This document shows, piece after piece, positions 1-7,028 of a DNA stretch of 12,560 bases. The stretch's first letter is position 1. Each line of letters opens with the position of its first letter. Source of the DNA: Anaerolineae bacterium (GTDB lineage Bacteria; Chloroflexota; Anaerolineae; 4572-78; J111); contig JAGRBY010000164.1 in NCBI GenBank assembly GCA_020433835.1, positions 1 to 12,560 on the forward strand, in the 5' to 3' direction. The translations under genes were made by a program, and so were the position numbers. Below the pieces are notes generated by a model that saw only the letters and a program-made list of their open reading frames with translations, searched no databases and was not told the origin of the DNA.

Positions 1-606
1 CATGAAAACTCCAAAAACCAAACTCAAAATGATATTTGGAAAGCCCATGATGAACCCCAAAAATGTCGATAGGGTTACATCTCCCTCACCTAAACCTCCT
101 CTGGAAAGCAGCGCCGCGACATAAACAATGATAAAACCCGTAATGCCACCTACCAACGCTGCTCGCCAGGTTAAATCCGGCGTTATAAAGGCAGCAGCGA
201 TGGCCAACAAAATTGATGGTAAAATTACGACGTTAAATATGAGCCGGTGTTCTAAATCGGTAACAGTCACCAAGATAAGAATGACGGTATATACGGTTAC
301 TATCCCCAGCTGGGGCGAAAACCCGTAATACCACCATAGAAAGGCAAAAAAGATAGGGGTGACCACTTCCACAACCACCGAGCGCACCAATCTTTGGTGT
401 GCCACACCGCATTGCGGGCACTCACGCCGTCCATTCAATCCATTCAGCAACGCGCTCCACTGTTTAAGCGGCCGCAGAGCACCACACTGAGCGCACTTGG
501 GCCACTGAAACACGGTTTGTCGTGTTGGAAGAATGTCAGCTGCATGATTTATCGCGATGCCGGCTAACCAGCCAAAAAGAACAAAGAGGGTAGCAAGTAA
601 TATCAC
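1..606 (-). CDS. Prepilin peptidase, A24 family (partial, C-terminus beyond window)
   Basis: Membrane aspartyl protease that cleaves (and in many members N-methylates) type IV prepilin-like leader peptides at the cytoplasmic face. I translated this frame by hand; 202 residues are visible and the C-terminus runs off the window edge. Seen: an N-terminal hydrophobic segment (residues 2-19), then the cytoplasmic zinc-ribbon pattern CxxC...CxxC (Cys38, Cys41, Cys63, Cys66). The first active-site Asp (Asp117, in DLEHRLI) follows a membrane segment, and the second is Asp176 in GEGD, the family GxGD motif. The start is GTG at 606, which overlaps the stop of the upstream YfhO-like gene (GTGA), so the two are probably translationally coupled; a GGA lies about 8 bases upstream. 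The cysteine pairs are those of full-length PilD/ComC-type enzymes rather than short TadV/CpaA forms. No pilin or pilus assembly gene is in view. Confidence 0.85.
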   Translation of the reverse strand, partial: MILLATLFVLFGWLAGIAINHAADILPTRQTVFQWPKCAQCGALRPLKQWSALLNGLNGRRECPQCGVAHQRLVRSVVVEVVTPIFFAFLWWYYGFSPQLGIVTVYTVILILVTVTDLEHRLIFNVVILPSILLAIAAAFITPDLTWRAALVGGITGFIIVYVAALLSRGGLGEGDVTLSTFLGFIMGFPNIILSLVFGVFM

Positions 607-3119
607 AAATTTTTCCGGTCGTTGATAGTTTTCAAGTTCAGGTCAACAGTCTGATTTTTTTGCTGCCTGGTCAGACGAATCATGGCTACTCCAATTATGG
701 AACAGACCACGGTGGTTGTCCATAGGCCAAAAGTAAAGGGCTGAGGACGATAGAAGAAATTAAGCGTGTGCGATCCGGCCTCAACGGCCACAGCACGGAA
801 GGCGACATTGGCCGGCCACACCGTCGATGACTGATCATCAACAGTAGCCTGCCAGCCGGGATAAAACGTATCAGTAAGAATTACAAAGCCGTCCGTTGGC
901 GCATCGACCCGCAGTTGAATTACATCGGTCGTCTCGGCGATAAGGTCAACCGGCACAAACTCAGCCGGTGCATTCCGATGGTCCGGTAACGCAACATCTT
1001 CTAACTTAATGATAACCACTTCTTGTCTAGGATCAAACTCAGACTCAATTATTTGGTCGATGGCCTCACGCTCATTGTCGACATAAACTGCCTGCGCTAC
1101 AAAATAAGCCCTGGGCAGAGGATTGGGCACAGCCCGGATAACAGCCATTTCGGTCTCGGTAATTACCGGCCAGGGGTGATCCGGCGCGTCGTTGACAACA
1201 GCCCCCACGTTCATAAGCGCCAGCAGCCGAGCCTGCCTTTCGGGTTGACTTTTTTCGATGAGATTGAGCAAAGTTTGCCACTTTCCAACCACCAGGGGAT
1301 CATCATTGTTGGCTGAAGGGAGATGCGCGTATACTCCAAAATTTGGCACCAGCGATTCTTTATACATCTGCAACGATGCCGCATCGGTCGGCCCGAATGA
1401 TTTAAATCGAAAATAGTGGTTAAATCTGGCCCGGTAAGCAAACTGCTCATCGACAAAATACCGATACGGCTGCTCCTTTAGCCTCTGAGCGCTCGCAATA
1501 GGCGTACTAAACACCGATGCCGACGTGAGCGGGATCAAAGGCCAGGCGGCCAGCAGCAGATCGATGCTCACAAAGAGAATAGCGATCCCTTGCCACCACG
1601 ACTCAGTCAATAGCCTTTGCTCTCTTTTTTGCGGTCTAAGCAGTAAGATGACAACGGCCCCAATAAGCCACAACCCGAGGTTGCGCGTGGCCGTCAAAAA
1701 GGTTATTTCCCGACCGGCCAGCCACCATTGCCCGATCAACCCGGCTAACGTCAGAGCGATGCACGCCGCCAAAAAGCGCCGCCAGTGAGGCCGATTGTGA
1801 GCGGTTGACTGAAAGTACTGCGCTCCGACTCCGGCCAGTATCGCCATCGCCACGGTATACCAGATGAGCAATCGCGCCGGAGCCTGAAAAAAACGAAAGC
1901 CGGGCACCCACGTAAAGACCCATAGATAGATGGGCGTATTCCAACCCATCGCCAGAACCAAACTGATGGGGATCATCACGGCAAAAAATGGAGCCACGCT
2001 TAACGGGTCGATTGCTACTCTTGTTGAAGCGCTAGCCTCTGATTTTTTTGATGTAGCGTGACGATTTTGCCAGGCTGTTTTTAGAGAAATCGTTATCGCC
2101 GTTAGAGCAAGGATAAAAGGCAAAATTCCTAAGTAGGCATGATCTTCCCAGTAGTTAGCGTAGCCCCAGTAGTTCCCCTGCGCCGGATGACCAAAAAAAT
2201 TGGGGGCTACAAGCGTGATCAATCGCCACGGCCACATCGAGTACGTTAGAGCAAATGTGCGTTCCGCGCCGTCGTTGCGGGGTGAATTCAGTAAGTACTC
2301 CGCCGTCGGCCCAATTTGGACAGCACACAGCAGCAGAGAGAGCAGGACGGCGATGAGCAAATAGCCCACAGCTTTGACCACACCGGTAAGGCGTGAGGCG
2401 TAAAATGGGGAAGAGACTTTATCGTGGATTTGAAGCCGATGCGAATCTGATCGATGTAGCAACGGAGCGAGGCGATCGGCCTGCCAACTTCTAAAACCAA
2501 CATAGCCGCCAAGCAAAACCAAACTGTAAAACCACAATTGAGCGTGGCCGGCCAAAAGCTGCCCGGCCAGCGCCACCGCCAACCATAAAACATCGAGAAA
2601 ATGTCGCTGCCGGGCCAGCCGGTCACCCAGCAGCAGTAGGAGTGGTATCCAGGCCGCTGCGTGAATCATCACAACAAACTGCGTACGCCCCATAATATAA
2701 CCGCTAAACATATAGGTTAGCGCCGCTACCGCCGCCGCAAAGCCACTCAACCGCAGCCGGCGACCGTAAAAATACATGGCGATGCCCGCCAGAGCTATAT
2801 GGAGGATAATCGACAGCGTCAAAGCGTGCGCAGTCGGCATAAAAAGGAAGATAAGATTAGGCGGATAGAAAACCGCACTTTGTAAGTTGGCTAACAGCGG
2901 AGCGCCATTACCCAACAGTGGATTCCACAGCGGCCACTGGCCTTGCAGCAAACTATCTTTGACCGGTTGATGCCACGGCCAAAATTGGAGCATAATCGTA
3001 CCCCAATAAAGAACCTGGCCGTAAACAAGCCAGCGCCAAAATAAAAGCAAGGGTAGTAACGCTAAAAGCATGACCGGCAAGAGGCGCGAGAGTGTCGAGT
3101 TACGCATGTTGACAAACAT
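603..3119 (-). CDS. YfhO-like multi-spanning membrane protein
   Basis: An 838-residue integral membrane protein matching the layout of the YfhO family (GT-C-like fold). Known members include proteins implicated in glycosylation of cell-wall polymers or lipids; the substrate here is unknown. Seen: an N-terminal TM segment, then a conserved extracytoplasmic stretch with WNP (65-67) and QSAVFYPPN (80-88), and roughly a dozen further hydrophobic helices to about residue 535. A long soluble part with a beta-rich end carries YPGW (753-756), typical of YfhO C-termini, followed by one last TM helix and a short charged tail. The start is uncertain: the Met codons at 3119 and 3107 both lack a convincing Shine-Dalgarno sequence, so a leaderless or short-leader mRNA is possible. 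The gene is first in a two-gene unit with the prepilin peptidase (4-base overlap) and divergent from the membrane protein at 3194. Confidence 0.85.
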   Translation of the reverse strand: MFVNMRNSTLSRLLPVMLLALLPLLLFWRWLVYGQVLYWGTIMLQFWPWHQPVKDSLLQGQWPLWNPLLGNGAPLLANLQSAVFYPPNLIFLFMPTAHALTLSIILHIALAGIAMYFYGRRLRLSGFAAAVAALTYMFSGYIMGRTQFVVMIHAAAWIPLLLLLGDRLARQRHFLDVLWLAVALAGQLLAGHAQLWFYSLVLLGGYVGFRSWQADRLAPLLHRSDSHRLQIHDKVSSPFYASRLTGVVKAVGYLLIAVLLSLLLCAVQIGPTAEYLLNSPRNDGAERTFALTYSMWPWRLITLVAPNFFGHPAQGNYWGYANYWEDHAYLGILPFILALTAITISLKTAWQNRHATSKKSEASASTRVAIDPLSVAPFFAVMIPISLVLAMGWNTPIYLWVFTWVPGFRFFQAPARLLIWYTVAMAILAGVGAQYFQSTAHNRPHWRRFLAACIALTLAGLIGQWWLAGREITFLTATRNLGLWLIGAVVILLLRPQKREQRLLTESWWQGIAILFVSIDLLLAAWPLIPLTSASVFSTPIASAQRLKEQPYRYFVDEQFAYRARFNHYFRFKSFGPTDAASLQMYKESLVPNFGVYAHLPSANNDDPLVVGKWQTLLNLIEKSQPERQARLLALMNVGAVVNDAPDHPWPVITETEMAVIRAVPNPLPRAYFVAQAVYVDNEREAIDQIIESEFDPRQEVVIIKLEDVALPDHRNAPAEFVPVDLIAETTDVIQLRVDAPTDGFVILTDTFYPGWQATVDDQSSTVWPANVAFRAVAVEAGSHTLNFFYRPQPFTFGLWTTTVVCSIIGVAMIRLTRQQKNQTVDLNLKTINDRKNL

Positions 3120-3193
3120 TTACAGTGGGCTAGAATTTACGATGCTGGTTAGACAAGTTGTTTGACGATTTTGTTGGTTGGATAGTTTGGATA

Positions 3194-3994
3194 ATGCTTA
3201 CATACGAAAGAATTAGTGGTGTTGTCAGCCTAACGTTGATTGGGTTGGCGTTATATTTTGTACTTAATTTTCCCGTACAAGTTACATCGTTCATGTTACT
3301 CGGTTCGCCGCTTACGGTCGATTCCCCGCAGCGTTGGTTAATGATTGTTTTGCTCGGCGTTCTGGCGATGGCCGGAGCCGATACCGTAATCCGCACCCAC
3401 CCCGCGCTCTCATCGCGCAAGTTAGGCTATTTGGCAACGTTTTGGGTACTGCCGGGGCTTCTGGTCATTTTGGCCACGCAAACGCTTGGCCTGGCCCCTT
3501 CGCCGTTGGCCTGGGCCGGCGGGCTGGTTATTGTCGGCTTACTGCTGTGGCTGACGATTCTAACCGAGTTTCGCCAAGTAGCTCCCGCCGGAAGTTCGCT
3601 CTGGAGCCGGTTATGGCAGCAGTTTATCGGCTATGCCATCGCCCTGCTTTTCTTTATCGTCATTTATCAAAGCCGCAGCCGCAGCTTAATGAGCGCTACA
3701 GGCGTTATGCTGGTCGGCGGGATGGTAGCGCTCTCGCTGCTGCGTTCTACGCCGGAACAAATTTCCAAAACCTGGATTTTTGCAGCAATTATTGGGCTAA
3801 GTCTGGGGCAAATAACCTGGGCTTTGAATTACTGGCGAACCGGCACGCTCAACGCCGGCCTTTTGATATTTCTGGTCTTTTATGTCTTGGTTGGAGTAGC
3901 ACAGCAGCAGCTCCTTGGCACCCTTACCCGCCGCACACTGGCCGAGTTTGGAGCCATTGCCGCAATAGCGTTGGCCGTCATCCTGAATTTATAA
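3194..3994 (+). CDS. Polytopic membrane protein of unknown function
   Basis: A 266-residue very hydrophobic protein with eight or nine predicted TM helices. The first begins just after the chosen Met; the others lie near window positions 3340, 3430, 3510, 3620, 3710, 3775, 3860 and 3950. Loops are short and no catalytic or nucleotide-binding motif is visible. It resembles uncharacterised membrane proteins common in Chloroflexota (possibly the DUF5656 type), but I cannot confirm that without a profile search. The frame is open from a TTG at 3158. I chose the ATG at 3194 because it sits directly before the first TM segment; neither start has a clear ribosome-binding site. It is divergent from the YfhO-like gene, so the two may share an upstream control region. 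An overlapping +1-frame ORF (3334-4071) lacks coherent protein character and was rejected. Confidence 0.7.
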   Translation: MLTYERISGVVSLTLIGLALYFVLNFPVQVTSFMLLGSPLTVDSPQRWLMIVLLGVLAMAGADTVIRTHPALSSRKLGYLATFWVLPGLLVILATQTLGLAPSPLAWAGGLVIVGLLLWLTILTEFRQVAPAGSSLWSRLWQQFIGYAIALLFFIVIYQSRSRSLMSATGVMLVGGMVALSLLRSTPEQISKTWIFAAIIGLSLGQITWALNYWRTGTLNAGLLIFLVFYVLVGVAQQQLLGTLTRRTLAEFGAIAAIALAVILNL

Positions 3995-4121
3995 CCCCAA
4001 TAGTTCATTATACCATCGCTGCCCCAATCAGAGTAGGTTTCGGAGGAAAAGTGCCTGCTTTGCGGAGTTGATAGCGCTTAAACTAATAGACAAAACGGAT
4101 AAAAGACGTGCAACCCAGCTC

Positions 4122-4201
4122 CGTCACTCCCGCATGCTTTTAGCGGGAGTCCACCTCTAAAGAACTTGCTGGATGCCCGATAAAGACATTCGGGCATGAC
4201 G
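4122..4201. repeat. 80-bp double-hairpin palindromic repeat element
   Basis: Two hairpins of identical geometry: ACTCCCGC (4126-4133) pairs with GCGGGAGT (4143-4150) around a 9-nt loop, and ATGCCCGA (4173-4180) pairs with TCGGGCAT (4190-4197) around another 9-nt loop. The two halves are themselves inverted, with CGTCA (4122-4126) at one end and TGACG (4197-4201) at the other, and TCCA (4150-4153) facing TGGA (4170-4173). This matches the general form of the widespread GTCATTCCCGC-type intergenic repeats of many bacteria, probably small non-autonomous mobile or REP-like elements. There is no coding potential and no T-run, so it is a poor intrinsic terminator. Confidence 0.75.
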
Positions 4202-4276
4202 TAATGCCTTTCATTGTACGCTGTTTTCTGACTTATCTATAAGAACTTGATAGCCTTATGGAGCCGGATACGGCTG

Positions 4277-4305
4277 TTGACAATGCCATTTCTTCACGCT
4301 ACACT
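4277..4305 (+). promoter_or_regulatory. Sigma-70 promoter of the ABC ATPase gene
   Basis: -35 TTGACA (4277-4282, perfect), 17-bp spacer, -10 TACACT (4300-4305, 4 of 6). Transcription would start near 4312, giving a leader of about 33 nt before the ATG at 4345. A strong Shine-Dalgarno GAGGT (4334-4338) sits 6 bases before the start codon and supports that start. Confidence 0.7.
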
Positions 4306-4344
4306 TGGTAGGTGGTATGTTTAATAAGGCAATGAGGTAAAGTA

Positions 4345-5304
4345 ATGATCGAAGCCGTTGACTTGACAAAAGAATTTGGCGATTTTACAGCCGTGCGCAA
4401 TGTCAATCTGCACGTGCCGGAGGGCGAAGTTCTTGCTCTGTTGGGGCCAAATGGGGCGGGCAAAACCACCACGGTGCGCATGCTGGGTTCGATCCTGTCT
4501 CCCACGCGCGGTTGGGCGCGTATTGCCGGCTTTGATACCGTTAAAGATGCGCAAGCGGTTCGCCAGGTTATCGGCCTGTTAACGGAATTTCCCGGCCTTT
4601 ATCTCCGCATGAAGGGGCTTGACTACCTGCGCTTCTTTGGCGAGTTACAGAATATGCCGCGCGATCTCATCCGCAGCCGCAGCGAACAACTTCTCAAACG
4701 CTTCGAGCTGTGGGACGCCCACGATAAACAAGTTGGTAAATACTCCAAAGGGATGAAGCAAAAATTAACCCTGGTACGGGCCATGCTGCACGATCCCCAG
4801 GTGCTTTTTCTCGATGAGCCAACCTCGGCCATGGATCCCCACAGCGCCAAACTGGTGCGCGATGCCATGGCCGATCTGCGTCACGAGCGCCGCACCATCG
4901 TCCTCTGCACCCACAACCTGGCCGAAGCTGAGCAGCTCGCCGACCGCATCGCCATCGTCCGTCGCGGGCAGATTATCGCCCAGGGCACACCTACAGAGCT
5001 AAAGAAGCAACTGCTCGGCGATCCGCTCATGGAGCTTCGTCTGGCCGAGCCGATGAACGGCTTAGTCAACTATCTACGAGACAAAGTCAACATTGTCACC
5101 CATGGCGAAGATTGGATCAGATACACCGTGCCTGACCCCTCGCAGTTCAATCCCACGCTTATTTCCCAATTGGCCCAGCAAAGCACCCCCGTTATCACCC
5201 TCAGTGAAATATCCCGCAGTTTAGAAGAAGTCTACTTGCAAATTGTTGAAAGCGATCAAAAGTTGGAAGATGCGCTTAAAGAGCAGTATGATCAGACTCT
5301 TTAA
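4345..5304 (+). CDS. ABC transporter ATP-binding protein (ABC-2/NatA/CcmA type)
   Basis: Cytoplasmic ATPase subunit that would power an ABC-2-type exporter by binding a membrane permease dimer. Seen in 319 residues: Walker A GPNGAGKT (34-41), a Q-loop region with Glu81 where Gln is usual (TEFPGLY), signature YSKGMKQ (133-139, the LSGGQ position), Walker B VLFLDEP (153-159) with catalytic Glu158, D-loop (SAMD) and H-loop His190. A C-terminal extension of about 90 residues follows the nucleotide-binding domain, as is common in NatA-like drug or antibiotic exporters. It has its own strong promoter and ribosome-binding site. Oddly, no permease gene is adjacent: downstream is a convergent regulator and upstream is the unrelated membrane protein at 3194, which is unlike an ABC-2 permease in loop layout, though a partnership cannot be excluded. 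The substrate is unknown. Confidence 0.9.
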   Translation: MIEAVDLTKEFGDFTAVRNVNLHVPEGEVLALLGPNGAGKTTTVRMLGSILSPTRGWARIAGFDTVKDAQAVRQVIGLLTEFPGLYLRMKGLDYLRFFGELQNMPRDLIRSRSEQLLKRFELWDAHDKQVGKYSKGMKQKLTLVRAMLHDPQVLFLDEPTSAMDPHSAKLVRDAMADLRHERRTIVLCTHNLAEAEQLADRIAIVRRGQIIAQGTPTELKKQLLGDPLMELRLAEPMNGLVNYLRDKVNIVTHGEDWIRYTVPDPSQFNPTLISQLAQQSTPVITLSEISRSLEEVYLQIVESDQKLEDALKEQYDQTL

Positions 5305-5312
5305 GAGAAGGC

Positions 5313-5336
5313 TAAGGCGAAGGCTGAGGCTAAGAT
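5313..5336 (+). repeat. Degenerate hexamer tandem repeat
   Basis: Directly after the ABC gene stop are about four hexamers of the form NAAGGC/TGAGGC (reading GGCTAA, GGCGAA, GGCTGA, GGCTAA). This simple-sequence tract lies just outside the coding region and has no obvious function. Confidence 0.5.
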
Positions 5337-5405
5337 TCATTAAACCGCAACTGGCTTAGCTCACCCAAACCAATTATCTATCCCATCACCACGCCACAGC
5401 AAACT

Positions 5406-5425
5406 AACCAACCAACCAACCGACC
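5406..5425 (+). repeat. AACC tetranucleotide microsatellite
   Basis: Four perfect AACC units (5406-5421) followed by GACC. The same unit recurs before the S74 fibre gene (6999-7010). Both tracts are preceded by CAAACCAATTA (5366-5376 and 6989-6999), so the two spacers share a composite motif. Confidence 0.7.
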
Positions 5426-5453
5426 ATCCTTCTATCCTCTTAAAAATAGACTC

Positions 5454-5480
5454 GTAGGACAAACTTAAGTTTGTCCCACG
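5454..5480. repeat. Perfect 20-bp palindrome between convergent genes
   Basis: GGACAAACTTAAGTTTGTCC (5457-5476) is a perfect palindrome centred on CTTAAG. One mismatched pair outside it, pairing resumes (5453-5455 with 5478-5480). It lies between the ABC gene (plus, ends 5304) and the CGNR gene (minus, ends 5505). It could be a bidirectional transcription stop, a repeat-family element or a protein-binding site. There is no clear T-run on either side, so a standard intrinsic terminator is not well supported. Confidence 0.65.
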
Positions 5481-5504
5481 GTAATTTTCATTGTCGTTGT
5501 CGTC

Positions 5505-6143
5505 TCAATCGAGACTGTTAGACTCTTCTGTCTTCGCACGTCGGTAATGGCGTTTTGCTTTGGCACGATTACCGCAATGTTTCATCTCGCACCAGCGCCG
5601 GCGACCGTTGCGACTGGTGTCTAAAAACAGCCAGCCGCAGCTTGCCCCGGCACATTTTCCGACTCGATTTAACTTGTCCGACACCAGCAGCTCTGCCGCT
5701 GAGCGGATGATAGGCCAGAGAACGCGCTCTAACGCGGCTGCTTCGCCACCCCACACCCAGGCAAAACCCTGCTCAGTCGACTCGATTCTCGACATCATCT
5801 CTTTATCCAGCAAAAAATCGTTCAACGTACTCAACGCAGTTTCCGACACGGTCTCGCCCGTGGCGATGCGTGAGAAAAGGCGATGGATTTCCGTACGCAA
5901 GCGCATACCCCGTTCAAAGAGCGCCATGGCGGTATCGGGCTGCCGTTCCGCTTCGGCCAGCAGCGGTTCAACTTCATCTTCATTCAAAAAATGTGCCTGG
6001 AAATTCCACCAAACCAGATCCGTGTAGCGATGAAAACGCTCGTATTTGGGTTCGTCACTGTCCCAATTTTTGCTGTCGACAAAATCAAGACAGGGCCAGC
6101 CACCGAGCCATCTGAATATGGGCATCTTTGTATTTTTCGTCAT
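5505..6143 (-). CDS. CGNR zinc-finger / ABATE-domain transcriptional regulator
   Basis: A 212-residue probable DNA-binding regulator. The C-terminal CGNR zinc finger is clear: Cys164 and Cys169, then GWLFLDTSRNGRRRWC with Cys185, and Cys190 within the eponymous CGNR (190-193), followed by a basic tail rich in Arg and Lys. The N-terminal part (residues 8-155, starting FRWLGGWPCLDFV) has the typical ABATE-like opening, thought to sense a ligand or stress signal. The frame is open back to a TTG at 6212, but that codon lies inside the likely -35 element (6207-6212) and the transcript should begin near 6177, so I chose the ATG at 6143. Its ribosome-binding site is weak (AGAAAG). It is divergent from the lipoprotein gene at 6265 and may control it or itself; the target is inferred from position only. 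Confidence 0.88.
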   Translation of the reverse strand: MTKNTKMPIFRWLGGWPCLDFVDSKNWDSDEPKYERFHRYTDLVWWNFQAHFLNEDEVEPLLAEAERQPDTAMALFERGMRLRTEIHRLFSRIATGETVSETALSTLNDFLLDKEMMSRIESTEQGFAWVWGGEAAALERVLWPIIRSAAELLVSDKLNRVGKCAGASCGWLFLDTSRNGRRRWCEMKHCGNRAKAKRHYRRAKTEESNSLD

Positions 6144-6172
6144 GATACAACTTTCTAACTGGTAAAATGGTT

Positions 6173-6201
6173 TTGACAGGTTATAAATAGTACGATAAAA
6201 T
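6173..6201 (+). promoter_or_regulatory. Strong sigma-70 promoter of the lipoprotein gene
   Basis: -35 TTGACA (6173-6178, perfect), 17-bp spacer, -10 TAAAAT (6196-6201, 5 of 6). Transcription would begin near 6208 with a leader of about 57 nt. The Shine-Dalgarno GAGGTG (6253-6258) lies 6 bases before the ATG at 6265 and decides that start over the in-frame GTG at 6256. Confidence 0.75.
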
Positions 6202-6212
6202 CTAACCGTCAA
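6184..6212 (-). promoter_or_regulatory. Candidate promoter of the CGNR regulator gene
   Basis: On the minus strand: -35 TTGACG (6212-6207), 17-bp spacer, -10 TATTTA (6189-6184, weak, 3 of 6). Transcription would begin near 6177, about 34 nt before the ATG at 6143. An alternative -35 TTGACA lies further upstream (around 6241-6246) with a poor -10. It overlaps the divergent plus-strand promoter. Confidence 0.4.
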
Positions 6213-6264
6213 ACACAGAGTAACAAGTTAGAATAGCTTTGTCAAAATTGGTGAGGTGAACAGG

Positions 6265-6939
6265 ATGCGCAGCAAAACGATTTCCATTTTTGTAAGCTTG
6301 ATTATCATCATGGTGGCAGCGTCGGCCTGCGCCTCGAATACCCCGGCCTCAGAGCCGCCGTCATCGACCCCCGCAGCAACACAGCCGGCCCCTACATCGA
6401 TACCCGCCGCCCCAACCCCCACCCAAATCGCCGCATCGCCGGACAGCATCGCGGTTAGCCTGCACCCCTATCCCTACACCACGCCGCTGCCGCCACCCAC
6501 GCCGACGATTCTCGACGGTGTCTACACCCGTTCTGTTCATTTTGAGGGCACGCCCACCCCCTGCCGTCGTTGTGCTCCCTATCGAGCCGAAGGCGGCGTC
6601 TGGACGCTCAAACTGGAGGCCGGAGCCTTTCGGGTATCGCATGACGCCACCAATTTTCACGGCATCGGCTCATTTACGCTCTCTGGCGATAAATTAGCCC
6701 TATTTAACGACCCTAACTGCCATCTGGAAACCGGTACCTACCGTTGGGAACTGGACGGTCGGTCGCTCATTTTAAAGGTCGATGACGATACGTGCGGCTT
6801 CGGGCTGCGGGCTAAAAATCTTGGAGCGGGAACGTGGGTTAAGCAAGGCGATGAAGAGGGCACCGCCATCGATCACTGCCAACCTCCCTCTCTCGAAGCC
6901 GCTATCAGCGGTCACTGGCCCACGCCGCAAGGATGTTAA
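6265..6939 (+). CDS. Secreted lipoprotein with lipocalin-like C-terminal domain
   Basis: A 224-residue predicted lipoprotein of unknown function. Seen: basic N-terminus (MRSK), a hydrophobic core, and a lipobox ASAC with lipidated Cys22. A disordered linker rich in Pro, Thr and Ala (about residues 23-85) would hold the globular part away from the membrane. The C-terminal domain (about 86-224) is a series of short beta strands (GVWTLKLEAGAFRVS, GIGSFTLSGDKLALF, GTYRWELDGRSLILKV), like the small lipocalin-like barrels frequent in Chloroflexota lipoproteins; this is a judgement by eye. Six Cys residues occur in it, including a CRRC pair, which could form disulfides outside the cell. It is driven by its own strong promoter and transcribed away from the CGNR regulator gene. 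No catalytic motif is visible. Confidence 0.75.
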   Translation: MRSKTISIFVSLIIIMVAASACASNTPASEPPSSTPAATQPAPTSIPAAPTPTQIAASPDSIAVSLHPYPYTTPLPPPTPTILDGVYTRSVHFEGTPTPCRRCAPYRAEGGVWTLKLEAGAFRVSHDATNFHGIGSFTLSGDKLALFNDPNCHLETGTYRWELDGRSLILKVDDDTCGFGLRAKNLGAGTWVKQGDEEGTAIDHCQPPSLEAAISGHWPTPQGC

Positions 6940-6973
6940 GAGAGGGTTTGATAGTTGGTTGATAGAAAATCAC

Positions 6974-7010
6974 AAACAAACAAACAAACAAACCAATTAA
7001 CCAACCAACC
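6974..7010 (+). repeat. AAAC and AACC microsatellites before the fibre gene
   Basis: Five AAAC units (6974-6993) and three AACC units (6999-7010) end nine bases before the Shine-Dalgarno GGAG (7019-7022) of the fibre gene. GTTGGTTGAT (6954-6963) can pair with ATTAACCAAC (6996-7005) with one G-U pair, leaving the AAAC tract in a 32-nt loop. A slippage-prone or folding leader is possible. Confidence 0.6.
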
Positions 7011-7028
7011 ATAACTTTGGAGAAAAAT

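Larger units (their letters stand above)
3995..4344. other. Noncoding spacer with repeat and promoter
   Basis: 350 bases without a convincing gene on either strand. It holds the double-hairpin repeat at 4122-4201 and the sigma-70 promoter and ribosome-binding site of the ABC gene, all listed separately. The stretch 3995-4121 shows nothing I can name, and no T-tailed terminator hairpin follows the membrane protein gene. Confidence 0.7.

Noticed and set aside
3334..4071. 245-codon plus-strand ORF overlapping the membrane protein
   Set aside because: It overlaps almost fully the 3194-3994 gene, which has coherent TM helices; this frame gives an Arg-rich protein without structure.
4126..4197. 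Double hairpin as a rho-independent terminator for the membrane protein gene
   Set aside because: Neither hairpin is followed by a T-tract and the mirrored architecture fits a repeat element better.
5560..6158. Plus-strand ORFs opposite the CGNR gene
   Set aside because: The minus-strand frame carries a complete CGNR zinc finger; the plus-strand frames have no recognisable content.
6144..6212. Longer N-terminus for the CGNR regulator starting at TTG 6212
   Set aside because: The TTG forms part of the likely -35 box and the added residues do not resemble the family N-terminus.
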